Positions 32,063 through 40,114 of a DNA stretch of 40,521 nucleotides are shown here, in pieces. Source of the stretch: CBFHWY01 sp965659675 (GTDB taxonomy: Bacteria > Bacteroidota > Bacteroidia > Flavobacteriales_G > Salibacteraceae); contig CBFHWY010000016.1 of assembly GCA_965659675.1 (NCBI GenBank), positions 1-40,521 of the forward strand, read 5' to 3'. Position 1 is the first letter of the stretch; each line of letters opens with the position of its first letter. A program made the position numbers and the translations under genes. The notes beneath the pieces were generated by a model. It was not told where the DNA came from and made no database searches. It saw only the letters and a list, made by a program, of their open reading frames with translations.

Positions 32063-32066
32063 AAGC

Positions 32067-32097
32067 TTGCTACTCCCATTTAAAGGCCGTATTTTTG
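32067..32097 (+). promoter_or_regulatory. Putative promoter of alanine dehydrogenase
   Basis: TTG at 32067-32069, a 20-base spacer, and TATTTTTG at 32090-32097 match TTG-N17..23-TAnnTTTG with no mismatch. The annotated ATG lies only 5 bases after the box, so either the transcript is leaderless or translation starts at the in-frame ATG at 32120. Confidence 0.55.
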
Positions 32098-32101
32098 AAT
32101 A

Positions 32102-33322
32102 ATGGAGGATTCAAAGGAGATGCTTAAAAGCCTGTCGAAGCAGGCTGCGTTCATGCCAAAGGAGCAATTGCAGGAGGTTGAAGCCTCCGATCGTGAACTT
32201 TTCATTGGCCTTCCAAAAGAAACATCATTTCAGGAGAATCGAGTCGCTCTCACACCAGAGGCTGTGGGGGTCTTAGTGAATAATGGACATAAGGTTTATG
32301 TTGAAACCAATGCTGGAAAAGGAGCCAATTTCCAGGATCATGAGTACAGTGAGGCTGGAGCCAAGATTTGTTACGATGTAAAGGAGGTTTATCAGGCTAA
32401 CCTGATCCTCAAGGTTGCCCCACCTTCACTTGAAGAGATCGATCTGATGCAAAGCGGGCACTACCTGGTTTCTGCGCTTCAACTTTCTACCATAAGCAGA
32501 GATTACTTCAAAAAGCTGATCGACAAAAAGATAACTGCCATTGCCTGGGATTACTATAAAGATGAAGAAGGGATCTTTCCTGTTGTTCGGGCTATGGGAG
32601 AGATCGCTGGTACTACCTCTATCCTTGTAGCAGCGGAATTATTGGGCAACTATAAGGGGGGAAGAAAAACCATGCTAGGTGGTATTTCGGGTGTTACCCC
32701 AACCGAGGTTATCATCATTGGAGCGGGAACAGTTGGCGAATACGCCACAAGAGCAGCCCTGGGTTTAGGAGCTTCTGTGATGGTCTTCGATGAAAGTACC
32801 TATAAATTGAGAAGACTGCAAAATGATATTGGTATCAGGTTGAAGACCTGCACCATTCAGCCTGCTGTGATAGAACGGGCATTAAAAAATGCAGATGTAG
32901 CGATCGGAGCCGTTCGCGCAAAAGAAGAAAGAACCCCATGCATTGTAACTGAAAACATGGTTTCAGCCATGAAAGAAGGAAGTGTTATTGTTGATGTGTC
33001 AATCGACCAGGGAGGCTGCTTCGAAACCTCCGAGGTAACCAATCATCATGAGCCCACCATGACAAAACACGGGGTCATTCATTACGGAGTACCAAATATT
33101 GCAAGTCGGGTGTCGAAAACAGCATCACGTGCGCTGAGCAACATCTTCGCTCCAGTGCTATTGAACTTTGGAGAACACGGGAGCTTCGAAAGTGTTATGA
33201 GAAGGTACACTGGCGTGCGAGATGGGGTATATCTATATAACGGAACAGTCACGAATAAAAACCTCGCAGAGGCATTCAAATTTCCGCACAAAAACCTTGA
33301 GCTTCTGCTTACCGCCTTTTAA
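32102..33322 (+). CDS. ald: Alanine dehydrogenase
   Basis: 406 aa. NAD-dependent interconversion of L-alanine with pyruvate and ammonia. ELFIGLPKETSFQENRVALTPEAV is the N-terminal signature of the alanine dehydrogenase/transhydrogenase family, VTPTEVIIIGAGTVGEYATRAALGLGA the Rossmann nucleotide loop, and VSIDQGGCFETSEVTNH the second signature. The late block HYGVPNIASRVSKTAS replaces the more usual HYCVANMPGAVARTST, as in the slightly longer Bacteroidota branch with an N-terminal extension of about 30 residues. In-frame ATGs at 32102 and 32120 are both possible, given the promoter box at 32090-32097. Gene order tsaE-ald is, as I recall, common in Bacteroidota. The family also includes PntA-like proteins, but length and motifs favour Ald. 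Confidence 0.92.
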   Translation: MEDSKEMLKSLSKQAAFMPKEQLQEVEASDRELFIGLPKETSFQENRVALTPEAVGVLVNNGHKVYVETNAGKGANFQDHEYSEAGAKICYDVKEVYQANLILKVAPPSLEEIDLMQSGHYLVSALQLSTISRDYFKKLIDKKITAIAWDYYKDEEGIFPVVRAMGEIAGTTSILVAAELLGNYKGGRKTMLGGISGVTPTEVIIIGAGTVGEYATRAALGLGASVMVFDESTYKLRRLQNDIGIRLKTCTIQPAVIERALKNADVAIGAVRAKEERTPCIVTENMVSAMKEGSVIVDVSIDQGGCFETSEVTNHHEPTMTKHGVIHYGVPNIASRVSKTASRALSNIFAPVLLNFGEHGSFESVMRRYTGVRDGVYLYNGTVTNKNLAEAFKFPHKNLELLLTAF

Positions 33323-33331
33323 AAAAGCCTT

Positions 33332-33733
33332 ATGTGGAGAAGATGGAGAGCCTACCTGATAGGTGTAGGAATTGGTTGTTTGATCGTTTATTTTACCCTG
33401 ATCAGAGGGCGTGATAGAGATTTCGATTTTTGGTTTCCTGGCCCCAGAGTGCTTACAGAATTATCTGAAAAGTTTGATGCCAATGATTCAACGACGGTCT
33501 GCTGGTTGAATTGCATGCAGATCTTTCCTTCTGACCTTGAACTCCTTTGGGAGGAAGCAAGCGTGAACTTCTCAAAGAGTGAAGTGCGTGCCCAACCTCA
33601 AACTTATTACGTAAACCTTTCCATTGAAAACAAAGGTGACTTTGAATTCTGTTTTCAAATAGATTCCGAAATAGCCCGAATAACGAACATTCGTTCAAGC
33701 CAAAAAACTGAAGACTGTGACTGTCCCAAATAG
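33332..33733 (+). CDS. Small membrane-anchored protein of unknown function (DUF4258-like)
   Basis: 133 aa. One N-terminal membrane segment (~8-25: YLIGVGIGCLIVYFTLI) is followed by a soluble domain with the conserved-looking segment FWFPGPRVLTEL and five cysteines (VCWLNC, FEFCF, EDCDC). It recalls small Bacteroidota proteins found next to ald that carry the DUF4258 label, but I cannot confirm the family. It starts 9 bases after ald and overlaps the start of aroB by 17 bases, so it belongs to the same transcript. No function can be assigned. Confidence 0.72.
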   Translation: MWRRWRAYLIGVGIGCLIVYFTLIRGRDRDFDFWFPGPRVLTELSEKFDANDSTTVCWLNCMQIFPSDLELLWEEASVNFSKSEVRAQPQTYYVNLSIENKGDFEFCFQIDSEIARITNIRSSQKTEDCDCPK

Positions 33734-34775
33734 AGCATTATTTGTTGAAGAACTAGAAGATCTTGGATCATTTGATGAGCTGATAAAGCATCATTTTGGA
33801 GAGAATAGAAAACTCTTCATTCTCTGCGATGAGAATACTCAGGAATACTGTTTGCCTTTACTTGACAATACATTTGGTGGCCAGCTGGCCGAGGCTGAGC
33901 TCATTCTTGTAGAAGCCGGTGAAGCTTCTAAATCAATTGAGGTTTTTGAAGGGATCTGTGAGACCTTACTTGACCTGGGTGCTGATCGCTCTGCAATTCT
34001 CATCAACCTGGGAGGTGGAGTAGTTACAGACCTCGGTGCATTTGTTGCGTCCACCTTTAAACGTGGAATTGACTTCATCAATATCCCAACTAGCTTACTT
34101 GCAATGGTTGATGCCGGCTGGGGAGGAAAAAATGGGATAAACCTGGGAGTTCATAAAAATCAAATTGGGACATTTAACCTTCCCGGTTTGACCATTCTAT
34201 GCCCAGTGTTTCTTACTAGCTTAAGTGATGAGGAGCTTTTGAACGGTAAAATAGAGATGCTTAAGCATGGGCTGATCGCAGATGCAGAGCACTGGGATCG
34301 GATAGATAAAGAGTCAATCCCTTCCCTTGAGGAGATCAAAAAGAGCATTTCTATCAAAACAGAAATTTGCGAAAAAGATCCGCTGGAAAAAGGACTACGA
34401 AAGAAGTTGAATTTCGGTCATAGCGTGGGACACGCCTTTGAAGCTTTCTATGCTGAGAAAGGAAAACCAATAGCTCATGGAAGGGCAGTGGCTGCGGGTA
34501 TCATCTGCGAATCCTTTCTTTCAAAGAAGATAGGATTGAACGAAGATGCACTTGAAAAGATCAGTGATAAACTGACTGCTTTTCATAGAAAGCTTGATTT
34601 TTCATCTGCTGACTTTGATAAGATCATCTTCTTTATGCAGAGCGATAAAAAGAAACGTGGAAAATCCATGAACCTTAGCTTGATCAGTAAAGCCGGACAG
34701 GCAAAAATTGATCAGGATCCTAATGATCAAGAATTTATCGCTTCACTTGAATTCTATTTAAATCTCAGATTTTGA
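33717..34775 (+). CDS. aroB: 3-dehydroquinate synthase
   Basis: 352 aa. Second step of the shikimate pathway: NAD- and metal-dependent cyclisation of DAHP to 3-dehydroquinate. EAGEASKSIEVFEGICETLLDLGADR, LINLGGGVVTDLGAFVASTFKRGIDF, IPTSLLAMVDAGWGGKNGINL, EMLKHGLIAD, LNFGHSVGHAFEAFY and AHGRAVAAGI are the ordered family blocks, with metal-binding Glu and His residues present. Start codon is GTG at 33717, inside the end of the previous gene; no ATG lies closer to the conserved core. The stop TGA overlaps the TTG start of aroA, coupling two enzymes of the same pathway. Confidence 0.96.
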   Translation: MTVPNRALFVEELEDLGSFDELIKHHFGENRKLFILCDENTQEYCLPLLDNTFGGQLAEAELILVEAGEASKSIEVFEGICETLLDLGADRSAILINLGGGVVTDLGAFVASTFKRGIDFINIPTSLLAMVDAGWGGKNGINLGVHKNQIGTFNLPGLTILCPVFLTSLSDEELLNGKIEMLKHGLIADAEHWDRIDKESIPSLEEIKKSISIKTEICEKDPLEKGLRKKLNFGHSVGHAFEAFYAEKGKPIAHGRAVAAGIICESFLSKKIGLNEDALEKISDKLTAFHRKLDFSSADFDKIIFFMQSDKKKRGKSMNLSLISKAGQAKIDQDPNDQEFIASLEFYLNLRF

Positions 34776-35983
34776 CTTTAGTCCTTCAAAAACGAAGTGA
34801 TGACCTAAGGGCTAAGATCAGCCTACCTTTATCAAAAAGTCTGTCTAACAGATTGCTCATTATCAAGAGCTTCTGTTCAACGATCAGTCAAAGGGATGTT
34901 GCCAACTGTGAAGACTCCAAAGTTCTTTTTGAAGCCTTGGAATATGGTATAGGCACCATAAATGTGGGTCATGCGGGCACCCCTTTCCGCTTCTTACTCG
35001 CCTATTATGCCTATCAGGGATTACCACTTATTCTGGATGGGAGTAGCCGAATGAGGGAGCGCCCAATTTCCGAATTGGTAACTGCACTGGAAGCTTTAGG
35101 CGCTGAGCTCGAATACCTCGGAGAAATTGGATATCCGCCAATAGCGATTCGCTCTGGCATCAAAGAAGGAGGAGAAATTGAGCTTGACCTTTCGAGAAGT
35201 AGCCAGTTTGCCAGTGCGTTGCTACTCATTGCGCCTTATCTCAGGGGAGGACTAAAGATCAATTATCAGAACCTTGTTTCTGAGTCCTACTTACAGATGA
35301 CCATAGAGATGATGAAGTTTTTTGGTGCCGATGTGTCCTGGCAGCCAGGAAGCCTCACAGTGAAACCTGGTGGATACACAGAACGGCCCTATGAACTAGA
35401 ATGTGACTGGAGTGCAGCAAGCTATTTTTATTGCTTGTTGAGTCTGTCAGAACAAGGCGAGCTCAGAATGAATGGTTTAAACCCAGAAAGTCTTCAGGGA
35501 GATCGAGCGATCCTTGAGCTTTTTTCTGACCTGGGTGTGGAGAGCAGCTTTGAAAAAGGAGAGCTGATCATTAGCAGAACTACTGATAAACGAGAGATCG
35601 ATGCTGACCTAAGTGCAACACCAGACATTGTTCCTTCGGTGCTAGTTGCTTGCTGCGGAGTGCCTGGAGTGCATAAAATTAGAGGAGTAAGCCATTTGCA
35701 GTATAAAGAGAGCGATAGACTTAGAGTACTTCGAGATCATTTTTCCCAATTGAATGTTTCATTAGAAGTTGAGACCGATGAAGTGACAATTGATACTCGC
35801 CATTTTAGTGCAAATGCGAATTTTGTCATTGATACAGCCAATGACCATAGAATGGCAATGTCTTTGGCTTGTTTGGTTCTTTTGAATGGAAGTCTCAAAG
35901 TTGAAAATGAGGAAGTGGTAGAGAAGTCCTTTCCGGAGTTTTGGAAAGAGATCTCTCCTTTGCTAATAGTGAATGATGCTTAA
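34772..35983 (+). CDS. aroA: 3-phosphoshikimate 1-carboxyvinyltransferase (EPSP synthase)
   Basis: 403 aa. Sixth step of the shikimate pathway: joins phosphoenolpyruvate to shikimate-3-phosphate. ISLPLSKSLSNRLLII gives the phosphate-binding segment (usual form LPGSKSISNR), HAGTPFRFLLAY, RMRERPI, SRSSQFASALLL, LQYKESDRLRVL and TANDHRMAMSLACL follow in order. The loop normally NAGTAxR reads HAGTPFR here, a variant that may be worth noting for inhibitor binding (inference). The start is TTG at 34772 overlapping the aroB stop (TTGA); no ATG lies before the conserved N-terminal strand. The 3' end overlaps the DUF983 gene by 11 bases. Confidence 0.95.
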   Translation: MTLVLQKRSDDLRAKISLPLSKSLSNRLLIIKSFCSTISQRDVANCEDSKVLFEALEYGIGTINVGHAGTPFRFLLAYYAYQGLPLILDGSSRMRERPISELVTALEALGAELEYLGEIGYPPIAIRSGIKEGGEIELDLSRSSQFASALLLIAPYLRGGLKINYQNLVSESYLQMTIEMMKFFGADVSWQPGSLTVKPGGYTERPYELECDWSAASYFYCLLSLSEQGELRMNGLNPESLQGDRAILELFSDLGVESSFEKGELIISRTTDKREIDADLSATPDIVPSVLVACCGVPGVHKIRGVSHLQYKESDRLRVLRDHFSQLNVSLEVETDEVTIDTRHFSANANFVIDTANDHRMAMSLACLVLLNGSLKVENEEVVEKSFPEFWKEISPLLIVNDA

Positions 35984-36374
35984 AAAAGGTACAAAGCTTT
36001 ATAGTATAATGAAAATGAGGTGTCCTAAATGTCAGGAGGCCCCGCTATTTAATGATCCAAACCCCTACAATCTTTCCAGGGTTTTTGATATGCCCAAAAC
36101 CTGTCCGAATTGTGGACAGCGATATGAGCTAGAACCAGGCTTTTATTATGGCGGAATGTATGTGAGTTATGCTCTTGGGGTGGCCTGGGGAGTGGCAGTC
36201 TTTGTTGCGATCAATATTCTGTACCCCGCTTACAGCCTGGAGCTTTACCTGATCCTTACAGGGCTTACCATGTTGATCCTAACACCTTTGTTCTTTAGAT
36301 TATCCAGGGCAATTTGGATCAACTTCTTTGTAAACTACGATGAGAAGGCTGCCGAGGAAAAGAGTAATCCTTAG
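35973..36374 (+). CDS. DUF983 zinc-ribbon membrane protein
   Basis: 133 aa. Two CxxC pairs (C17/C20 in RCPKC and C44/C47 in CPNC) form a probable zinc ribbon. It is followed by ELEPGFYYGGMYVSYA, typical of DUF983, and two membrane segments (~59-81 and 87-108). The function of DUF983 is unknown; members are widespread in Proteobacteria and Bacteroidota. It starts with ATGATG at 35973 and overlaps aroA by 11 bases, so it is the last gene of the aro run. No enzymatic motif is visible. Confidence 0.9.
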   Translation: MMLKKGTKLYSIMKMRCPKCQEAPLFNDPNPYNLSRVFDMPKTCPNCGQRYELEPGFYYGGMYVSYALGVAWGVAVFVAINILYPAYSLELYLILTGLTMLILTPLFFRLSRAIWINFFVNYDEKAAEEKSNP

Positions 36375-36416
36375 TTCTATTTTAGGCAAATAGTTTATTT
36401 TCGACAAAAGCCCGAA

Positions 36417-37259
36417 ATGAAACTGCGTATTTTCTCTTACCTAATAGGTGTTTTGGTCCTATCCATAACTGGATGTGATAGCCCAGTGGAAGAATTCATC
36501 GAAGAGCCCGCACCGAATACAGGTTCATGTTGGGAGTGTGATCAGCTCGATCCCATTAATTCATCCGGAAAGAGGCTGTCATCAGCGCTTATTTCAGGCT
36601 ACTACAATTACATCGAGACCAACTATTTTTACGATGACCAGGATCGCTATATTGGTTGGGAGGAGATCGACTACCTTCTTGATACATATCAAAGTGAGAC
36701 CTTCATTTATGATGCTCAGGGAGACCTCTTTGAGGTACAATATTTTGATGGAGTAGATACATTCTATACACCCGCATATTATTTGGAGACCAGCGATACC
36801 ATATATCGTACCTATGATCTACTTGAGTACAGATATGCTAAAGCGGACGATGATCAAATTCCGGAGTTGGTGGTGGAATATGACGACTATGATTACCTCA
36901 ATGAATGGCAACGCTTTATCTATGTTGAGGTGGCAGATGGAGAGTATGAGATATTAAATGTTTTTGACGGAGATACCACATTCTATCAAAAGTTCACCAT
37001 AGACGACGCGGGTCGAATTCTTTCTTACACCGATGATGCTTCATTTGAGTCTATTTATTATAAGTACTTCGGAGATCTCGTGAATCCATATCCCCAGAAT
37101 CCTTACCCCAGCTGGCTCCCATATGTAGAACAATTCCGTCTTGATCCAAGCGCTGACTTTGCCAAGGTACTCTATAATGGTGACCTTCCGCAGATGTTGG
37201 TGGATCCAAATGGAAATACCGAAACGGATACCCTCTATTTCAAATACGAGAATTTCTAA
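36417..37259 (+). CDS. Acidic lipoprotein of unknown function
   Basis: 280 aa. The lipoprotein signal ends SITGC (Cys20), followed by DSPVEEFIEEP. Such an acidic stretch right after the lipidated cysteine resembles the lipoprotein export signals that send Bacteroidota lipoproteins to the cell surface (inference). The mature protein is very rich in Asp and Tyr with recurring units like YDDQDRYIGWEEIDYLL, FIYDAQGDLFEVQYFDG and FTIDDAGRILSYTDDA, spaced in a way that recalls RHS/YD-type strand repeats. No domain recognised. ATG at 36417, with a weak -7-like TATTTTCG at 36396-36403. It lies 42 bases after DUF983 and 49 before the GH16 gene. Confidence 0.7.
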   Translation: MKLRIFSYLIGVLVLSITGCDSPVEEFIEEPAPNTGSCWECDQLDPINSSGKRLSSALISGYYNYIETNYFYDDQDRYIGWEEIDYLLDTYQSETFIYDAQGDLFEVQYFDGVDTFYTPAYYLETSDTIYRTYDLLEYRYAKADDDQIPELVVEYDDYDYLNEWQRFIYVEVADGEYEILNVFDGDTTFYQKFTIDDAGRILSYTDDASFESIYYKYFGDLVNPYPQNPYPSWLPYVEQFRLDPSADFAKVLYNGDLPQMLVDPNGNTETDTLYFKYENF

Positions 37260-37268
37260 GAATCATTT

Positions 37269-37297
37269 TTGAGGGCTTAAATGTCATTTTTGATTTG
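37269..37297 (+). promoter_or_regulatory. Possible promoter of the GH16 gene
   Basis: TTG at 37269-37271, an 18-base spacer, and TTGATTTG at 37290-37297 (one mismatch from TAnnTTTG). The ATG follows 11 bases later at 37309. Confidence 0.33.
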
Positions 37298-37308
37298 ACC
37301 AAAAAAGT

Positions 37309-38523
37309 ATGATTGAAGTGAACAAGCCTTTTTATTCAGTGATTTTCGTCCTATTGCTGATTGCGTGCAATAGCGAAAAGAAGCCCATTGATGCAAAAAA
37401 AGAGGCCACGAACACAAAGGTTGAGACAAGTTCCGTTGAGCTGATCCAATTTGGACAACAACTAGAAGATACCTCTTTGAAATTTGAGATTGAAGTTCCA
37501 TCCACTGGGAGATATCGCCTATCAATTTCAGGCTCAGATTGTGATAGTTGTAAAGTATGGGTGGAAGATTACATCCATAACAAGGATGACCGAACTTACG
37601 ATATCACTGGGAGGCTATATCCTATCGACGGATCGACTTTTGTTGATGGGAGTCCACTAGCTGCAGGAAAACACCCAATGCGATTACATGTGGAGGGAGC
37701 ATTCCGTATTGATGAGCTAAGATTTGAGCTAATACAGGCTGAACTTCAAACCAGAAACTTCCTTAAGCAGAACATGTCGGGAGACGAATGGAAACTTGTT
37801 TGGTCTGATGAATTTGAAGGAACTGGTTTACCAGACTCCAACAAGTGGTCTTACAACATTGGCAACTGGGGATGGGGGAATAACGAGCCTCAGTATTATA
37901 CGAATGCCAGAGTTGAAAATGCCCGGCAAGAAAACGGAAATCTGATCATTGAAGCTCGCAAGAATGATATGGGTGAAGAATGGACCTCTGCGAGAATTAC
38001 AACGGCTGGAAAGGTGTCATTTACTTACGGGAAAATTGAGTTCAGAGCCAAAGTGCCAGAAGGAAGAGGAACCTGGGCCGCTGGCTGGTTACTCGGAGAT
38101 GCTTATCAGGATGAACTCTCATGGCCATATTGTGGTGAAATTGATGTACTGGAATGTGTGGGCTATGAAATTGATGATAAAACAGGTTCTGGGCTAAACC
38201 ATGCCACCTGCCATACGCGTAGCTATTACTTTAAACAGGGCAATCAAATTGGGGCTGAGATCGCCGTGGACAGCATGAACACAAAATTTCATGTTTACGC
38301 TATCGAGTGGGACAAAGACGGCATTCATGCCTTTTTGGATGGTGAGAAATATTATACCTACGACAAAACAGCAAATGAACTGGAATGGCCTTTCAATCAA
38401 CCGCAGAACATCATTCTGAATCTTGCTGTTGGAGGCGGATGGGGTGGTTTAAAAGGCATCGACCAGAGTTATGAGCGTCATCAGTACATCATCGACTATG
38501 TAAGGGTATACGAAAGGATCTAA
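37309..38523 (+). CDS. Glycoside hydrolase family 16 lipoprotein (laminarinase/beta-glucanase type)
   Basis: 404 aa. Lipoprotein signal with lipobox LIAC (Cys20). Residues ~40-145 form a beta-rich domain (FEIEVPSTGRYRLSISG ... AAGKHPMRLHVEGAFRIDELRFEL) resembling a carbohydrate-binding or CBM6-like module. Residues ~158-404 are GH16: LVWSDEFEGTGLPDSNKW, NNEPQYYT, GKIEFRAKVPEGRGTWAAGWLL, catalytic motif GEIDVLECVG with nucleophile E277 and acid/base E282, and the C-terminal FHVYAIEWDKDGIHAFLDG and DYVRVYE. The EIDVLE form without an inserted residue differs from the typical laminarinase ExDxxxE, so lichenase-type or broader specificity is possible. It probably degrades algal beta-glucans at the cell surface, fitting a marine life style; no SusC/D pair lies nearby. 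Its stop lies 3 bases from the convergent yifB stop. Confidence 0.92.
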   Translation: MIEVNKPFYSVIFVLLLIACNSEKKPIDAKKEATNTKVETSSVELIQFGQQLEDTSLKFEIEVPSTGRYRLSISGSDCDSCKVWVEDYIHNKDDRTYDITGRLYPIDGSTFVDGSPLAAGKHPMRLHVEGAFRIDELRFELIQAELQTRNFLKQNMSGDEWKLVWSDEFEGTGLPDSNKWSYNIGNWGWGNNEPQYYTNARVENARQENGNLIIEARKNDMGEEWTSARITTAGKVSFTYGKIEFRAKVPEGRGTWAAGWLLGDAYQDELSWPYCGEIDVLECVGYEIDDKTGSGLNHATCHTRSYYFKQGNQIGAEIAVDSMNTKFHVYAIEWDKDGIHAFLDGEKYYTYDKTANELEWPFNQPQNIILNLAVGGGWGGLKGIDQSYERHQYIIDYVRVYERI

Positions 38524-38526
38524 GCC

Positions 38527-40110
38527 CTATCCCAGCCAACCTCTTCTATCCAGGCTTCTATATTGTATTGCCTCAGCAAGGTGATGACTCTGTATGAGCT
38601 CACTCTTTTCCATATCGGCGATGGTTCGGGCAACCTTTAAGATCCTTGCATAAGAACGAGCACTTAAGCCCAGATGTTCCATGGCCTTTCTCACGATGGC
38701 TTTTCCGGCTTCATCAATTTGACAGTAGTCTTCGATCATTTTGGGCGGGAGTTGGGAATTTGAATAGAGTCCGCTAAGTCCATTAAAACGTTGTTTTTGT
38801 ATTTGTCTACAGGCAATGACCCTCTCTCGAACATCCTCACTTTTTTCCAAACTGCTGCGATCAGCAAGCTCGTCGAAATTGATGGGGTTCACCTCTACGT
38901 GCAGGTCAATCCTATCCATTAGTGGACCTGATATCTTGTTGAGGTACCTTTTGACCGCTTGTTCAGAATCTTTATTCTCTGTTTCAGGGTCATAAAACTC
39001 ACCTGAGGGAGAAGGATTCATAGAAGCCACCATCATAAAGCTGGCCGGGTAGGTAACTGAGAAACGCGCCCTGGAGATACACACTTCGCGATCTTCCAAT
39101 GGTTGACGCAGAACTTCAAGCACCTGGCGCTGAAATTCTGGCAGTTCGTCCAGAAAAAGCACACCATTGTGAGCAAGGGAGATCTCTCCGGGCTGAGGGT
39201 TGCTTCCTCCTCCAACGAGTGCGACATTACTGACCGTGTGATGAGGAGAGCGAAAAGGTCTTTGTTGTATCAAAGAGCTCCGATCACCAAGTAAGCCTGC
39301 CACAGAATGGATCTTTGTGGTTTCGAGTGCTTCTTCCATACTAAGAGGGGGGAGGATGCCCGGGAGCCGCTTTGCGAGCATGGTTTTACCAACGCCGGGC
39401 GGACCGATCATTAAAATGTTGTGCCCTCCTGCTGCTGCAATCTCCAGGGCTCTTTTAGCAGATTCCTGACCTTTCACATCAGCGAAATCAAGCAGATCCT
39501 TATTCAATGCTCCGTTTTGCTCAAACTCAGGCTTAAAAACATAGGACTTCAAGTGATTGTGACCATCAAAATGAGAAATCACCTCTTTTATATGTTCAGC
39601 TGGCAGAATTTGAATTCCATCTACCATAGATGCTTCAGCAGCATTTGCTTTTGGCAGAATAAGGCCTTTGAATCCTTCTTTTCTGGCTTGAACAGCGATG
39701 GGTAAAGCTCCTTTGATGGGTCTTATTCCTCCATCAAGTGATAGCTCACCCATGATCACATAGTCTTCAAGGTCGTCTGCCTCTATTTGTCCAGAAGCAG
39801 CTAAGATCCCAATGGAGAGGGGAAGGTCGTAAAAACTGCCTTCTTTTTTGATATCGGCCGGAGCCATATTGATGATCACCTTTTTCCCGGGCATTTTATG
39901 TCCGGCGCTCTTAAGCGCTGCTTCAATGCGGTCTTCACTCTCTTTTACCGCATTATCGGGCAAACCTACAAGGCGTAGTTTGCTTCCTTTTTTAGCGAAG
40001 ACCTCAATGGTGATCTTTTGGGCATCGATCCCAAAAACGGCACTGCCGTAAGTCTTAACTAGTTTATAATCTGTGCTTTCTTTTATTTCATTTAAGACGA
40101 GCTCATTCAT
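38527..40110 (-). CDS. YifB/ComM family Mg-chelatase-like AAA ATPase
   Basis: 527 aa from ATG at 40110; a TTG-initiated extension to 40149 runs into fabD and was rejected. The N-terminal ChlI-like domain begins KTYGSAVFGIDAQKITIEV and contains ESEDRIEAALKSAGHKMPGKKVIINMAPADIKKEG. The AAA core has Walker A IGPPGVGKTMLAKRLPGILPP, Walker B GVLFLDELPEF, and the segment RQPLEDREVCISRA. The C-terminal magnesium-chelatase-like helices end SARSYARILKVARTIADME. Family member ComM is a hexameric helicase for branch migration in natural transformation in Vibrio and Haemophilus; the same role here is inference. It starts 4 bases after fabD. Confidence 0.95.
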   Translation of the reverse strand: MNELVLNEIKESTDYKLVKTYGSAVFGIDAQKITIEVFAKKGSKLRLVGLPDNAVKESEDRIEAALKSAGHKMPGKKVIINMAPADIKKEGSFYDLPLSIGILAASGQIEADDLEDYVIMGELSLDGGIRPIKGALPIAVQARKEGFKGLILPKANAAEASMVDGIQILPAEHIKEVISHFDGHNHLKSYVFKPEFEQNGALNKDLLDFADVKGQESAKRALEIAAAGGHNILMIGPPGVGKTMLAKRLPGILPPLSMEEALETTKIHSVAGLLGDRSSLIQQRPFRSPHHTVSNVALVGGGSNPQPGEISLAHNGVLFLDELPEFQRQVLEVLRQPLEDREVCISRARFSVTYPASFMMVASMNPSPSGEFYDPETENKDSEQAVKRYLNKISGPLMDRIDLHVEVNPINFDELADRSSLEKSEDVRERVIACRQIQKQRFNGLSGLYSNSQLPPKMIEDYCQIDEAGKAIVRKAMEHLGLSARSYARILKVARTIADMEKSELIQSHHLAEAIQYRSLDRRGWLG

Positions 40111-40114
40111 TACT

